Assembly: GCF_000150955.2 (NCBI RefSeq)
Contig: NC_011670.1
Span: 960,787 to 1,024,786 of the forward strand
Origin: Phaeodactylum tricornutum CCAP 1055/1
Taxonomy: Eukaryota > Bacillariophyta > Bacillariophyceae > Surirellales > Neidiaceae
Length of the DNA stretch: 64,000 bases
Direction: 5' to 3'
The notes beneath the pieces were generated by a model that saw nothing but the letters and a program-made list of their open reading frames with translations, was not told the origin of the DNA and searched no databases. Below, in pieces: positions 1 to 11,041 of the stretch (positions within the stretch are counted from its first letter, which is position 1; each line of letters opens with the position of its first letter). Position numbers and translations under genes: made by a program.

Positions 1-127
1 CTATGAAAGGCTGGTTGTTACCAAAGAGGATGTCGAAAACCTTTCGGAAAAAGCTATAAAAGAGGCTCATATGGCAGTACAACTGAGAAAACAATTTTGG
101 ACAGACGTTAGTTGTAAGCAAAACTAA
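1..127 (+). CDS. 3' end of an unrecognised protein-coding gene
   Basis: The second forward frame is open from base 2 to a TAA at 125-127, giving the last 41 residues of a protein that begins outside the window. The tail is charged and probably helical (KEDVENLSEKAIKEAH, then a VQLRKQFW stretch). It converges with the WDR3 gene on the other strand, only 16 bp away, which is ordinary spacing here. I do not recognise the family. It could also be a chance open frame of 126 nt, so confidence is modest. Confidence 0.45.
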   Translation, partial: YERLVVTKEDVENLSEKAIKEAHMAVQLRKQFWTDVSCKQN

Positions 128-143
128 AGAATGTCTATATCTT

Positions 144-3100
144 TCAATCCTTTCTCTTCCTTGACCGGCCTTTCAGTGCAGCGGCAACATCACTGCCAAG
201 CCCAAGTCCTGCCCAAATATCTTCGGGGGATTGACTGTCGTCAGGTAAGAATGATTTCTTTCCATTGGATGATACTCTGGCAATCATTCTCAAAGCAGCC
301 AGATTATACCCAACCATATCCCGGGCTTCTGACAGTCGCAGACGAGTAAGACGTCGAACCTCGCAAATGGGCGTCGCAAGAGAGCGGCTTGCAAGGAGCT
401 GATCAAGAGGGAAAACGTGAATGAGAGAGCAGTCAAACAATACGCCTGAAACGGAAATCACTTAAATGAACGAGCTCGGAAATTTGGATATAAAATGTGT
501 CAACACAAGGTAGCCAGAGTAGCGTTTCTGGAATTCTGACAGGTAAAGCGTACAATTCTTTCTTCATTGCTCGCGTGAATATTGGCCCAGAGAGAGAAAA
601 TACGACTTACTTGGTTTTGATGGGTTTTGATAAGAAAGATGCCAACTCGAGAGCAAAGTTCAACTCCTTGGCCGTCTCGAAGCAAATTTGTCAAGTAGAA
701 AAATAAGCGTTCAATGTGACTCAGAGACAATACAAGCAAACTCTGTTCGAGTTCAGAATTCTTAATCGACCGTAGTATCCATAGAACGTACTGCGCAGGT
801 TCGAGCCCTAGAAGCATTGGATTGGGAGAACGTTTTCCCCAAGATTCTTGACCTTTTCTGAAGGATTCGAGTTCAGTGTCTGCCTGTTCTAACCCATCCA
901 TTATCCTATCACCTCCGGATACACTCATTATGCTTTGCTTAACAGCTGCCTCACTTTGCGGCTCATCATGCTGTCCTTCATCATCGTCGATATCACTCCT
1001 TCGATCGAGAATGCCAGCTGTACCTCCTTCGTCACGACTACTAACTTTCTCAAAAGCCGTCTCAAGCGCTCTTTCACGTTCTTCGTCCAAAAATACAATG
1101 TCGTTAGTACGCTCCCACACACGCACCTGGCGATCCATGGCTCCTGTCAACACAAAAGCCCCAGTTCTGCTCAACGCCAAACAGTTGACCTCGGCGCAAT
1201 GTCCTTTCAAAACAAGAATCTGTTGGAACCGATCTCCGTCCCAATACCTGACAGTTCCATCTTTGCTCGTGCTAAAGAAGTTGTGAGTTCGGGTGACAAA
1301 GCGTACGTCGGTAATGGAGTCTTCGTGACCATGAAGCGTCCGATGGGTGTCCCCGAAGTCTAAGCCCCAAAGTTTGATGGTCTTGTCTGCACCCGAAGTT
1401 GCCAGAAGTATGTCATCATCGCTGGCATCGACAGCCAACGCAGGTAGCTTGTGACCGTATAAATTCAAGAATAACTTGAGCGAATCGTCAAAAAAGACTT
1501 TGACGGTACAGTCTAGCGTCGACACAAACACCATGCGCTTTGAACGCTCTATCAAATTTGAGTATCTTACCGCGACAACATCATCTGTCATCTTGATGGT
1601 GCGACTGAGTACAATTATAGGAATGCCCCCTTCATCGTCGGCTGCACTCTCAATTTCCCAGAACTTTACAGTCTTATCTGCCGAGCCAGTAGCCAGCGCA
1701 ATGGATGTATCCGAAGCGTTCGGCCGACGAATGTCAAGACTCCATATCGCACCATCGTGGGCGTTTTCTTCCGAATCAACCACATCGCCAGCAGAGATGT
1801 CAATAATGAGTAAGTGGCCTTCCCTCGTTCCGACGATAATATGCGTATTGCCAGGAAGAAACGCAGCACATAACCCATAGCATGACAATTTTTTCCCTTT
1901 CCTCGACGACAAAATGGTCGGTGAAACAGATTGAATAACATTCCTTGAGGTCACATTCCAAATCTTTGCGACACTTTTCGAGATAGTGCAGACCAAGTTG
2001 TCATCGGAAGAAAGGACAACAGCACGAATTCCTGATGGATGACCGTGCATATCTAGCGTGGCAACTTTGCTGGAAAGTACTAAGCTTACATTTTCGCTGT
2101 CAAATATCATGAACAACGGATCAGGATGAGCATGCAAAGGATGCCTTCTTGCTATAAAAAAAACAAACTTACCTCCCCTTTTTTCGTTCCAGCATATGCG
2201 TCTCAAGAGCGTTGCTCGACAACACACAAACTACACGGGCCAGTTCGCCTTTTTCTTTGTTGCGGAGAAATGCAAAACCTCGCACTTTCTGACTTGCATG
2301 CACTGTCGTAACATATTCAAATTCATCGGACGCCTTCATGAGTTCAGGGTCCATAATGCTGGACTCCAGCAAAGCACCGTCGCCTTGTTCGTCAGAAGAA
2401 GAGTTTGGATCGTCGAGGATGCCTCTTTTCTGTCCGCTCTTACTCGTTCCATCGTTAGTCTTTCTCTTTTCTTTTTCATGACGGCGTCGTAGACGGCGTT
2501 GGCGTTTCTTACTGCTGTCTTGTAGATTTCGAATGAGGTAAACATCAATATTTTTTGAGCTGCTGTGTAAAACACCAACATATTTTCCTAATGGGTGAAA
2601 GTGGATACAGCAAATCCTCTCAGCAGAAGTCGAAACGTTTTGGGGCGGTACCAGAGCTCCCATAAATGAACAGACATCGTCGTGGTTCCCAGTCATTGCC
2701 AGCTTGCTTTCATCATGGGTCATACTGGCTGAATCACCAGTACCACGCCTCGGTGATTGGACTGACCAGACTCTGGCCTGACCATCGCTACCCCCAGTAA
2801 TTAATCGCCATCTGAGAGGTTCGTCTGCCTCAAGGCTCAGCTGCATAAGAGCAGATCCCCATACTTCGCCTCGGTGGGTAGCTATCGTTTGCGTGCAACA
2901 CTGTCCTTGCAAATCCCAAACCTTGACAAGTCCATCCAGGCTGGTAGTAATCAAGCCATCCAAGCCCACCAAGGACACAAAATCGAGGTCAGTTATCGCA
3001 CCACGGTGTCCAATAAGTCGAAAAAGTCCAATCTCTGCAACGGTGTCCCACAACACGACCGATCCATCGCTGCCTCCTGACGCCAATCGACTCACGTTGC

Positions 3101-3593
3101 CTCTATCAAAGACAATCGACCTTACTGGTGATTGGCCATGCCCGTTCAGCACCAAGGGTTCTCTTTGAGCAAACTCGTCGTCCGTATTATCTTGGAGTAG
3201 TGAATGGGCCATTCCGCGGGGCCTATCCCTTTCATCGTCATAGATATCAAAGATTCGTACAGCGCCGTCGACCCACCCCGTGGCAATCTTGGAAGTGTGT
3301 GCCTCATCAGCAACAGCTGTCACATCCAAACACACCACTTCGTCACTGTTCAACGCTCTCCCAGTACCTAATCCACCACTTAATTGTTCCCGATGCCCCA
3401 CTTTCAAAACTGGCTGGCATGTTTTCAGATTGATGCCTACACAGTAACTTCCGGCAGTGGTCATCAACGGCGCGTTCCGAGCTGACCCCAGAAATGCAAG
3501 GATCGAATTGGACGGCGGGGCTTTCGACGAAGCCGCCGCCGTTACCAATCCAAAGCTGTCCGCGCACTCGTAACGTAAATACGTATGTTCCAT
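144..3593 (-). CDS. WDR3: WDR3/UTP12 (DIP2) small-subunit processome WD40 protein, 3 exons
   Basis: Three exons: 3593-2173, 2096-611 and 398-144, giving 1053 aa. Introns are 2097-2172 (76 nt, phase 2) and 399-610 (212 nt, phase 0), both GT-AG. The protein carries two runs of WD40 repeats split by a basic linker (KKRQRRLRRRHEKEK), then the C-terminal Utp12 domain ending in ARDMVGYNLAAL. This is the order known for yeast Utp12/Dip2 and human WDR3, a nucleolar U3-snoRNP component of the UTP-B complex needed for 18S rRNA maturation. The start is the ATG at 3593 because MEHTYLRYECADSFGLV matches the family N-terminus; the in-frame upstream codons have no ATG. The last exon join restores the spacing of the human protein around the conserved GYN motif. 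The identification is firm; the exact acceptor of intron 1 was chosen over two very short alternatives near 2145-2149. Confidence 0.93.
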
Positions 3594-3854
3594 TGGTTCG
3601 TTTACTCGAGCATTTCTTGTTTTTCGAAAGGATATTTCTTGAGCCAAGATGAAAAAAGTGAACAGAGAGTCGGAACCAAGGGTTCTTGGCTGCGAGACTC
3701 CTTGAATCCGGGTCCTCAGCTAGGAAAGCCTTACAGACGGGCTGGGCTCTTTCGAACAAAAGGAATACCAGATCGACTCACAGTGGCTTGTTTTTTGGAA
3801 TCGATATGCAGATAGAATACGTTATTGTAATGATCCGTTCAAAATAAATAAAAA

Positions 3855-5326
3855 ATGACCATGGACTGGCTCTTGCAAGCCAACAGCCGTATTCTGGCAC
3901 TTGTACCACTGATACCTGTCATTTTAATCTTGCTTACTCTACTCGATAATCCTTTGGTTATCATCCGACACTGGGTTCTGCAACGCGAATCGCAAAGCGA
4001 ATTTTCGTTGTCGAGAACAACACAAGCAACACCTCCTGTCGGATCGCAGCTAGTGGCATACGTTTCGCTTGCTATAGTCGGTTATGTCTTTACAGATCGG
4101 CTTGTCCCCCACATAAAGAGCTACACGTTGCGAAAGGGAATCGCAGGGAAAGATTTGGGCAAACGAGGGACTTCAATTGCCGATAAAGATGTGTAAGTTG
4201 CAATTCTGTTGACTGTGAAAAACAAACTTCCAGGGAATAGGCGTTATCGAATCTTTTTCTTACGCTTTCCGTCCTGCAAAGACCCGAAGCCCTCGGTATC
4301 GTCGCAGGTGCCGTATTTCTCGTATGTTTAATATTTTGCTTGGTAGGGTATGCCGCTTGGCATCCCAGCAAGTTGTTGGATATGAACTCGGCATTGCTCT
4401 CGATATGTTTCATGCTATTTTTGGGCTTTACGGACGACGTGCTAGATTGGCCGTGGCGCTACAAGCTCTTTCTACCCAGCGTCGCTTCTCTTCCACTTTT
4501 ATGTTGCTACAATGGAAGCACCTCGATTGTTGTTCCCATTCCTATGCGCTCTTGGCTTTGGCATGACAAATCTGCAACCTTATTGGGGCATGTATTGAGC
4601 CCTCTTATTGTCGTTGACGCCAACGCAGAAGGTTCACTGGTTGAGCTCGGCTTCCTGTATCTGTTGTATATGGGTTTGTTAGCAGTCTTTTGCACGAACG
4701 CCATCAACATTTACGCCGGTATCAACGGGTTGGAAGCGGGGCAATCGTATATAATTGGCTGTGCCGTGTTGGTCCACAACCTGCTCGAAATTCGATTCCA
4801 CAACAATCTGGAAGAAAACCATTTGTTTTCCGTCATGGTCATGTTAAGTTTTGTCGGAGTCACATTGGGATTGCTCAAACACAATTGGTTTCCAGCATCC
4901 GTCTTTGTGGGCGACACCTTTTGTTATTTTGCCGGTATGACATTTGCTGTTGTAGGTATTCTGGGGCATTTCTCCAAGACTCTTTTGCTGTTTTTTATTC
5001 CACAAGTCATCAATTTTGTGTGGTCTGTTCCTCAATTGTTCAAATTTGTCCCGTGTCCCAGGCACCGACTGCCCGCCATCAACGCTGACACGGGTCTGAT
5101 GGAGCCATCCACCTTTCCTTGCCAACCACACGAATATCGAATACTGAAACGTCATCCCAACGATACAACGGTGCCAAACATGACCGTCATTAACCTTTGC
5201 CTACAACTGGTGGGCCCCATGAGTGAGCGGTCGTTGTGTATTTTACTGCTCGCTCTACAAACTTTATCGTGTGGGCTCGGAATGCTCTGTCGGTACTACA
5301 TTGCCAACTTCTTTTTCGACGATTGA
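3855..5326 (+). CDS. ALG7: UDP-GlcNAc:dolichyl-phosphate GlcNAc-1-phosphate transferase, 2 exons
   Basis: Exons 3855-4192 and 4282-5326 (460 aa), with an 89-nt GT-AG intron in phase 2. The join gives [16 protein letters not shown], matching the family's QIPESQG-SGAVFL segment. Other signatures are [48 protein letters not shown] and PCPRHRLP, which are the polyprenyl-phosphate/Mg and uridine-binding loops of the DPAGT1 (ALG7) family. The protein has about ten hydrophobic segments and should sit in the ER membrane, catalysing the first, tunicamycin-sensitive step of the dolichol-linked oligosaccharide pathway. Length is close to that of yeast and animal enzymes. ATG occurs at 3855 and again at 3861; either could be used. 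The intron contains one copy of the recurring octamer GACTGTGA (4211). Confidence 0.96.
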
Positions 5327-5530
5327 ACGCAAGAAATAGTTGTAAATCAACATTGCATTGACGCAAAAGTCTTATTTTTATTTCTCTTCCCAAGAAGCCG
5401 CGGCAATCCTTTGTGGCGAACAGTACCGTCTTTGGGTTTACGTAGTAGTATTGGTAGGACTGGGCTATGGCAGAGATCGTTCCAGTATATTGAACAACAG
5501 CAGCGTGTGATTGCCACCTCAGGCAAAGAT

Positions 5531-5926
5531 TCAGGACGACGCTTCACTGTCCATACTTGTTGCTCCGTCTTTAACACATGCTTCCGCCTTTGGTACCCGA
5601 ATCGCGACGGCATGTCCGTCGTATTCCTTTACCAAAATTGCCGAGCTCTCAGTTTCGATAGTTATCAACGGAGCCGCGTATATTGCACCATCCGAAGACG
5701 ACTCTTTAGAATCTGGTTGTAACTGAGAAGCCAGTCTAACCAAGTTTGTATACGTTCCGGAGTCCTCGTTGCCCATATTCCCTCTCGTGGCGAGACACAG
5801 CCCCGCAGGATCGTTGCACAAAAGCCCCCCCACGTGAGCCCTGTCACCCGAGACCATTGAATGAATTAATGATTCCGATTGGCTGCGTCCCGATTGCCTT
5901 CCGTTGCTTGCCGATGGAGCACTCAT
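5531..5926 (-). CDS. LAMTOR5: Ragulator subunit LAMTOR5 (HBXIP-like roadblock fold)
   Basis: A single exon of 131 aa. After a Ser-rich N-terminal extension of about 25 residues, the core GGLLCNDPAGLCLATRG ... EYDGHAVAIRVPK follows the roadblock/LC7 pattern of human LAMTOR5 (VGVLCTDSQGLNLGCRG ... QKHDGITVAVHK) along its whole length. LAMTOR5 is one of five Ragulator proteins that anchor Rag GTPases to the lysosome or vacuole for amino-acid signalling to TORC1. The ATG at 5926 is preferred; ORF-only extension upstream reaches no better start. The gene is convergent with ALG7, about 200 bp apart. Two TCACAGTC octamers lie just upstream (5950, 6054). Other members of the complex are not in the window. 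Confidence 0.85.
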   Translation of the reverse strand: MSAPSASNGRQSGRSQSESLIHSMVSGDRAHVGGLLCNDPAGLCLATRGNMGNEDSGTYTNLVRLASQLQPDSKESSSDGAIYAAPLITIETESSAILVKEYDGHAVAIRVPKAEACVKDGATSMDSEASS

Positions 5927-6348
5927 TTTGTGATCCAAGAAGAAAGGCTTCACAGTCAGCAAATTGATCGTGTCAATGGAAAGATGATTATTCACTCAGC
6001 CAGACAACGAAGTTTGCCTTCATCGACAATTACGCCATCGTCGTGCTTCATTGTCACAGTCAGTGAGAATAACTACGATAAAGGAATTGTCGAATGTGAC
6101 ATCACTCTTTTCTAACTGTAAACATGTTTGACTGCTGTACGACATTTGGTTGTCTTGGTGATTTCTGTATAATTTGGAATTCACCTAATTGTGATAAACT
6201 GCAAAAACATCATGTAAGCGGAAAATTTCACTACAATGGAATGCATTAATTGTAGTGCTGGCGTCATTTACTATTCAGTGCTGTAGCGAGGAAGCTATAC
6301 GTAGCGGTGCGGAACAAGAACACATGCTTTCCGATCAATGACACATGC
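5927..6348. other. Intergenic interval upstream of LAMTOR5
   Basis: AT-rich spacer between the LAMTOR5 start and the 3' end of the GMC gene, both on the minus strand. It holds two copies of TCACAGTC (5950-5957 and 6054-6061), which read GACTGTGA in the direction of LAMTOR5. I see no other gene or RNA here. Confidence 0.5.
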
Positions 6349-8435
6349 CTAGGCTGAGGCGGTCGTTGCAGCAGGATGTGTGCTCCCTTTTTCTCTGAAA
6401 ATTTCAATGTTCAGCTGGGATACGGGTTGCCGAACAAAAACAGCGGCCCGATCCGCTATCATGACGGTCGGTGTTGCCGTTTGTCCTCCTGGAATGCAGG
6501 GGAAGACAGATGAATCCGCCACACGTACACCATTGACCCCAATTACACGTAGATCGGGCCCAACAACAGCCCCACGACCCGTTCCCATTTTGCATGTCCC
6601 CGTTAAAGCATTGGCGGTATGGAGCGAGTTACGAATGTATTCGTCAATCTCTTCATCCGTTTGCACATCTGGCCCTGGATACACCTCTTGACCAAGGTAC
6701 TCGCCCCATTCCGGTCGGTTACCGAGCATACGTCCAAGCTTGATACCAGCACGTAGTGTGGCAAGATCATCCTGGTTAGAGAGGTATCCGCCATCAATCA
6801 TAGGCTTTACGTGCGAGTTGGAAGAAGATAACCGGATCCTTCCCTTGCTTTTTGCTCGACATGCAACACTCTGGAACGAATAACCATCTTCAACTGTTTT
6901 CATCGTACGGAATTTGGTATACGTGGTCATTCCGTCGGGTCCAAGAGCGCGAGCTGCCAAGAATCTAATCTGCAAGTCCGGTTGTTCGAGTGAATCCGAT
7001 GTCCGAACGAAAGCGCCATGATCGCATCCAGTGGAGGTCAAAAGACCACTTTTAAAAAATAGCCACTGGAAGACTGGAATGGGGTTTGTCTTACCGAAGA
7101 GCCGCAATTTAGAAGTAACAGAAACTCCCTTTTGAGGGGTTTTAAAGGAAACGACAGCAGCTGGGTGATCCTGCAGGTTCTCACCAACTGCCGAGTTGTC
7201 GTGGACTACTGGAATGCCCAGCGACCGTAAGTGCTTGCCAGGTCCAATTCCGGAGCACATGAGAAGCTGAGGGGATGCAATTGCTCCACCTGTCACCAGC
7301 ACTTCGCCACCCTCTTTCAAACAAGCTTGAAATGTCTAGAATACAATACCAAGTATAAGGACAGCGGCATCCAAAAGGATGAATGTAATCAAAGGTCGGA
7401 ATCACGTACCGTACATGTGTCATCGCCCATCAAATCGTAGGTAATCCCTTTCGCTGTTTTTGTCTCATCAAAGTCGATCCTTCTCACCATAGTGCCAGTT
7501 CGAACTATGACATTTGAGCGCTTGGCCGCTTTACTTAGAAATGCTGTGGCTCCCGAACATCGTTCTCCGTTTACTTCTGAAACCTGGAAGCGCCCAACGC
7601 CATCCTGCGGATGCGACCAGTTGTTGAAATCATCATTGGTTCCGAGGCCAGCTGCCTCCCCTACCTCCAGGAATAACTTGCTCAATGGATTTTGGTATCG
7701 CACCTCATCCATGACCCACTCCCCATCCGCACCGTGGAACGTGGCATCCCGGCCCGTCTCATCCTTTTGTGATTGCTTGAAGAAAGGAAGCACATCAGTA
7801 GCCGTCCACCCGGGAATGTTCCAGCTGTTGTAATCTTCCGCTGACCCACGGTGATGCAGACATACATTGGTGCACGAAGATCCGCCGAGAATCTTGTGCC
7901 ATAGCGTGTTCGTCACATTGTGAGACAAATGGATGGCGCCGGATATAGCTAGTGCCTATACTGTGCTTACCTTGCCGCGTTGCAAAAACACATTCCGTCC
8001 GTTGCAACCCTTTTCACCGCCCGTTTCATGTTGCCAATCGTATTTACTGCGAAAGAGCCGTAAGACTCCAGCCGGAATCCTGATGAAAAGACTTTTGTAG
8101 TCCGAGCCGCCAGCCTCTAGTACGAGCACACGCTTGGACTCGTCCTGCGAAAGGCGTTCAGCCAAAACGCACCCAGCCAACCCTCCCCCGCAGATAATGT
8201 AGTCGTACGGTTCCGCCACGACCTTCCTTTCGTCCTCTTCGAAGGTTATGAGAAGAAGGTAGGTGGTTTAGTGAATGTGAACGTTCTCAACAGAAGTTGT
8301 CTGGCCAAAGGATTATGGTTGATTACCTTGTGCGCGCGGTACGTTGCCAAGAGGTTTGGCTCCCGCCATCGTTGTAGCAGATGCGGACGAAACTGACAGG
8401 GTCCAAACCAGGAGGCTCCGCAGAGATTTCTTCAT
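6349..8435 (-). CDS. FAP-like GMC-family flavoprotein with signal peptide, 4 exons
   Basis: Exons 8435-8327, 8236-7971, 7892-7410 and 7335-6349 join to 614 aa; introns are 90, 78 and 74 nt, all GT-AG and in phase. Exon 1 encodes a signal peptide (LLVWTLSVSSASA). The FAD-binding motif is IICGGGLAGCVLAERL, followed by GKILGGSSCTN and GGAIASPQLLMCSGIGP, typical of glucose-methanol-choline oxidoreductases. The C-terminus has SLHTANALTGTCKMG and PGGQTATPTVMIADRAA, which resemble fatty acid photodecarboxylases (FAP) more than choline or alcohol oxidases: the usual catalytic His next to GTC is Ala. A Cys in SVACRAKSKG (about residue 445) matches the FAP active-site Cys432, but I see no Arg at the position corresponding to Arg451. 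It is therefore FAP-like or a sister clade; substrate unknown. No clear F/W follows the signal cleavage site, so secretory targeting is more likely than plastid. Confidence 0.88.
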
Positions 8436-8985
8436 ATTGCCGACTGCGAACGACCTCTTTAATCGGCTGCTACTCCAATATACAAATAATTCGGTAGGAA
8501 CGAATCTGAGATTGATTAGTTCATCCGAAAGCTTCCCAGAGAAATCAAATCATGTAGTCAAGCATGAGCCTTCTGACTTGAAGCATCCGACAACAATTTC
8601 GTGATGGAAGATACGGACGTCAGACCGCTGTTGGACTTTATCCGAACCAATGGTGCATGAGTACAAACACCTGCTAATGCTTTCAAGCACGGATCCATCC
8701 AATTGCGGGCACGAGGCATCAGTCCTGGGTCGCGGCCAGTCGTGCGGTCTGACACGAAATTTGGAAGGATAGCTACATTTCTGGGACGCGAGCTAGCTTA
8801 CGTTAAGAGTCTATTAAATGCAGGTAGTGCTCAACGGGCAACTAGCTCAAGGAGGCGCCACACGTAAAACCCTACGAGATCTGGAAACCAACTCTTGACA
8901 CGTAAAATAAACTGATCGCTCTATTTCCCGGAGACGCCCCTTAACGCAAGAGTACTTTTCAAGTATGCACTATATTTGTAGAGGA
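8436..8985. other. Intergenic interval upstream of the GMC gene
   Basis: About 550 bp between the GMC start and the 3' end of the TPR gene, both minus-strand. It contains a GGACGTCAG element near 8614-8622, which includes the ACGTCA half of a CRE. Short open frames here have no coding look. Likely promoter of the GMC gene. Confidence 0.4.
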
Positions 8986-10448
8986 TTATTGGACAGCCAT
9001 CTGCTGTTTGGCTTGTGCAGCTTCCTGAGCAGCTTCTGCCTCGGCTTTTTGTTTTTCCTTTTGATTCTCCAGTTCGACATTAAGCTTCTTCTGCAATTCA
9101 AGGACCTCCCGCATTTGCTTCTTGCCATCATCGTCCTTACCTGCCTTTTTCAGTGCAAATGACCGAGCGCGCATACCGACAATCATTATGCCCATACCAT
9201 CGGCGTGGTTGCCCTCTTTCGTCTCCAGGTGTTCCTTACCAAGCTTTTCAGCAATATCGTACTGTTCGTTGGCCTTAGCGTAATTGCCCTGACGACTGAA
9301 TGTATTCCCGATATTGACGAAAATTGAACTTCGTTCCCAATCTAGGCGTCCACAGCGAGGCTCGTTTTCCAGCATGGGGAGAACCTTTTCGTAACTTTCC
9401 CGGGCTTCGTCATTGCGATCCAAAGCCGCGAGAGCGTTACCGCGGTGAAGGTAGGCGGATCGCAAACAAAGCTGCGAAACACGGAGCGCCTGAAGCTTTA
9501 GAGTGGTGGGGTGCGAGAGACCAGGGTACGTAGCATTTTGTTCATACTTAGGATCCATTGTCGGGTTCTCGTTGGCCTAGCAAATGCAATTAAAGTCAGA
9601 GAAAGTTCAAATGCACCCGCCACCCGTTGACGACCCTGCGTTCTTACCTCGATCGCAATGTTATCCATATCATAGAAACCATCGGACGCAATTTCAATAG
9701 CCTTATCGGCGCAACGAAGTGCCGCCTCGGCGTATTCCTTTCCATAGCAGCTAAGGTAACGCTTGCTGATCTCGGAGAGACTAAGACTGGCGCATGCAGG
9801 TTCCCGGAGAACTGTACTAAGCCGAAGGGCGAACTTGGCCGAGTTTAAACGTTCCAAGCGGCGTTTTTTGCTTGCTTCGTCGTCCGCATCAAAGACGGCT
9901 TCCGTATACACCTCCGACGGATTAGTATCATCCTCATCCTCATCTTCTTCCGAAAAAAGTAGCTTAGCGAGCTTGATCTTTTGGTCACGACGGGTCATCG
10001 ATGCGTAATGCGCCGTTGTCACGCGGGGCAGCAAGTCAGACTTGAGAGCGGTAAAGTAAGCATTTTCACCGCGTTTGCGACGTAGGACACTGTCCTCTAG
10101 GTCAATAACTAACGTCAAGTCAGCCACACCTCCATCGTCGTATCCCTCACGATCCAGAGCTTTGTAGCCGCTACCGGGGACCTTGGGCTCGTCCAACAAC
10201 TTGGCAGAACCAAGCTACGAAACATCAAGAGGGAGAGAAACGGTTGAGGTGAAAATAGTTTCAGTCCGTACACAGTATGCGTACTACGTGTCCTTCCTGA
10301 AGGGTGCGACACCGGCCCAGCAACCGCGGATCGACCGCCAACTTACTTCGTCGTGGACGGGAGCTGGTGGAGGAGGTAGATCCGCCTTGTCTAACTTGCG
10401 ACTCTGGGCACGCTCCTTTCCTTTTCCAGTTTTCGCTTTCTTGCCCAT
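8986..10448 (-). CDS. TPR-repeat protein of unknown role, 3 exons
   Basis: Exons 10448-10347, 10214-9648 and 9576-8986 (419 aa), introns 132 and 71 nt, all phase 0 GT-AG. The first exon is Lys/Arg-rich ([18 protein letters not shown]), suggesting a nuclear or nucleolar location. An acidic loop (SEEDEDEDD) follows, then about four helix pairs with TPR spacing ([30 protein letters not shown]-like [27 protein letters not shown]). The C-terminus is a Gln/Glu/Ala/Lys-rich coiled coil ([21 protein letters not shown]). TPR arrays bind partner proteins, so a scaffold role is likely, but I recognise no specific family. Three TGACGT-type sites lie upstream of the start. Confidence 0.8.
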
Positions 10449-10513
10449 GCTTGTTTGCTTGGTTCAAAGTTGTGTTGTTCCACTAGCAACAGCTCTTTTC
10501 AAATGGAGGTTAG

Positions 10514-10744
10514 TGACGTGACGAGAAGCCATCCAAGTGTATAAGCGCGCAATCGTGACAAAGCAGTGTCGGCCTTTTTCAGGGTTGGCGCTGATTTTGC
10601 CAATTTCAGTTACGTCGTATACCCCGGAGACATCATCCTTCACAACCTCTCACTTTCGCTGTATCAACCAACGGCTGCCGTTGTTCGTGATGTGTTTGTC
10701 GCATATGCGTGCCAGCCGCTCATTTTGTGACGTACTTGACGTCA
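10514..10744. promoter_or_regulatory. CRE-like cluster upstream of the TPR gene
   Basis: TGACGT occurs at 10514-10519 and 10728-10733, and the full palindrome TGACGTCA at 10737-10744. In diatoms TGACGT/ACGTCA elements act as CO2/cAMP-responsive sites in carbonic-anhydrase promoters, bound by bZIP factors. That they work here is inference from sequence only. Confidence 0.35.
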
Positions 10745-11041
10745 GACGGTATCCACCAGAATCTCTGCTCCACGTGTTGTAGTCATGCACGCTCGTTCTT
10801 GTCGTTGTCACAAAATCCTTACTTCGCGACTTGAAGTCAGAGCAAAGAACAGGAACTACAAACTACACTATTTGTAAGCGAATGGACAAATAGAGGACAT
10901 ACCATGACATAGAAAACTAATTGGCTAGCTACCAAGAGTAGACCATGCTAACACTTGCAGCATATCGTTAACTGTAAACATTTCACATTCGCTTTTTGTT
11001 TAAAACGCTATGTTCATAATTTATATGTTGGCTTATGTTTG
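10745..11041. other. Spacer between TPR promoter and P450 3' end
   Basis: About 300 bp of AT-rich sequence downstream of the P450 stop codon. I see no gene, repeat or RNA in it. Confidence 0.4.

Noticed and set aside
876-1880. Plus-strand open frames of up to 142 codons (876-1286, 935-1363, 1476-1880)
   Set aside because: They lie antisense to WDR3 exon 2, have low-complexity Ser-rich translations and no family likeness.
6349-8435. Plastid targeting of the FAP-like enzyme
   Set aside because: The signal-peptide cleavage region (SSASA then TTMAG) lacks the Phe/Trp at +1 that diatom plastid import needs.
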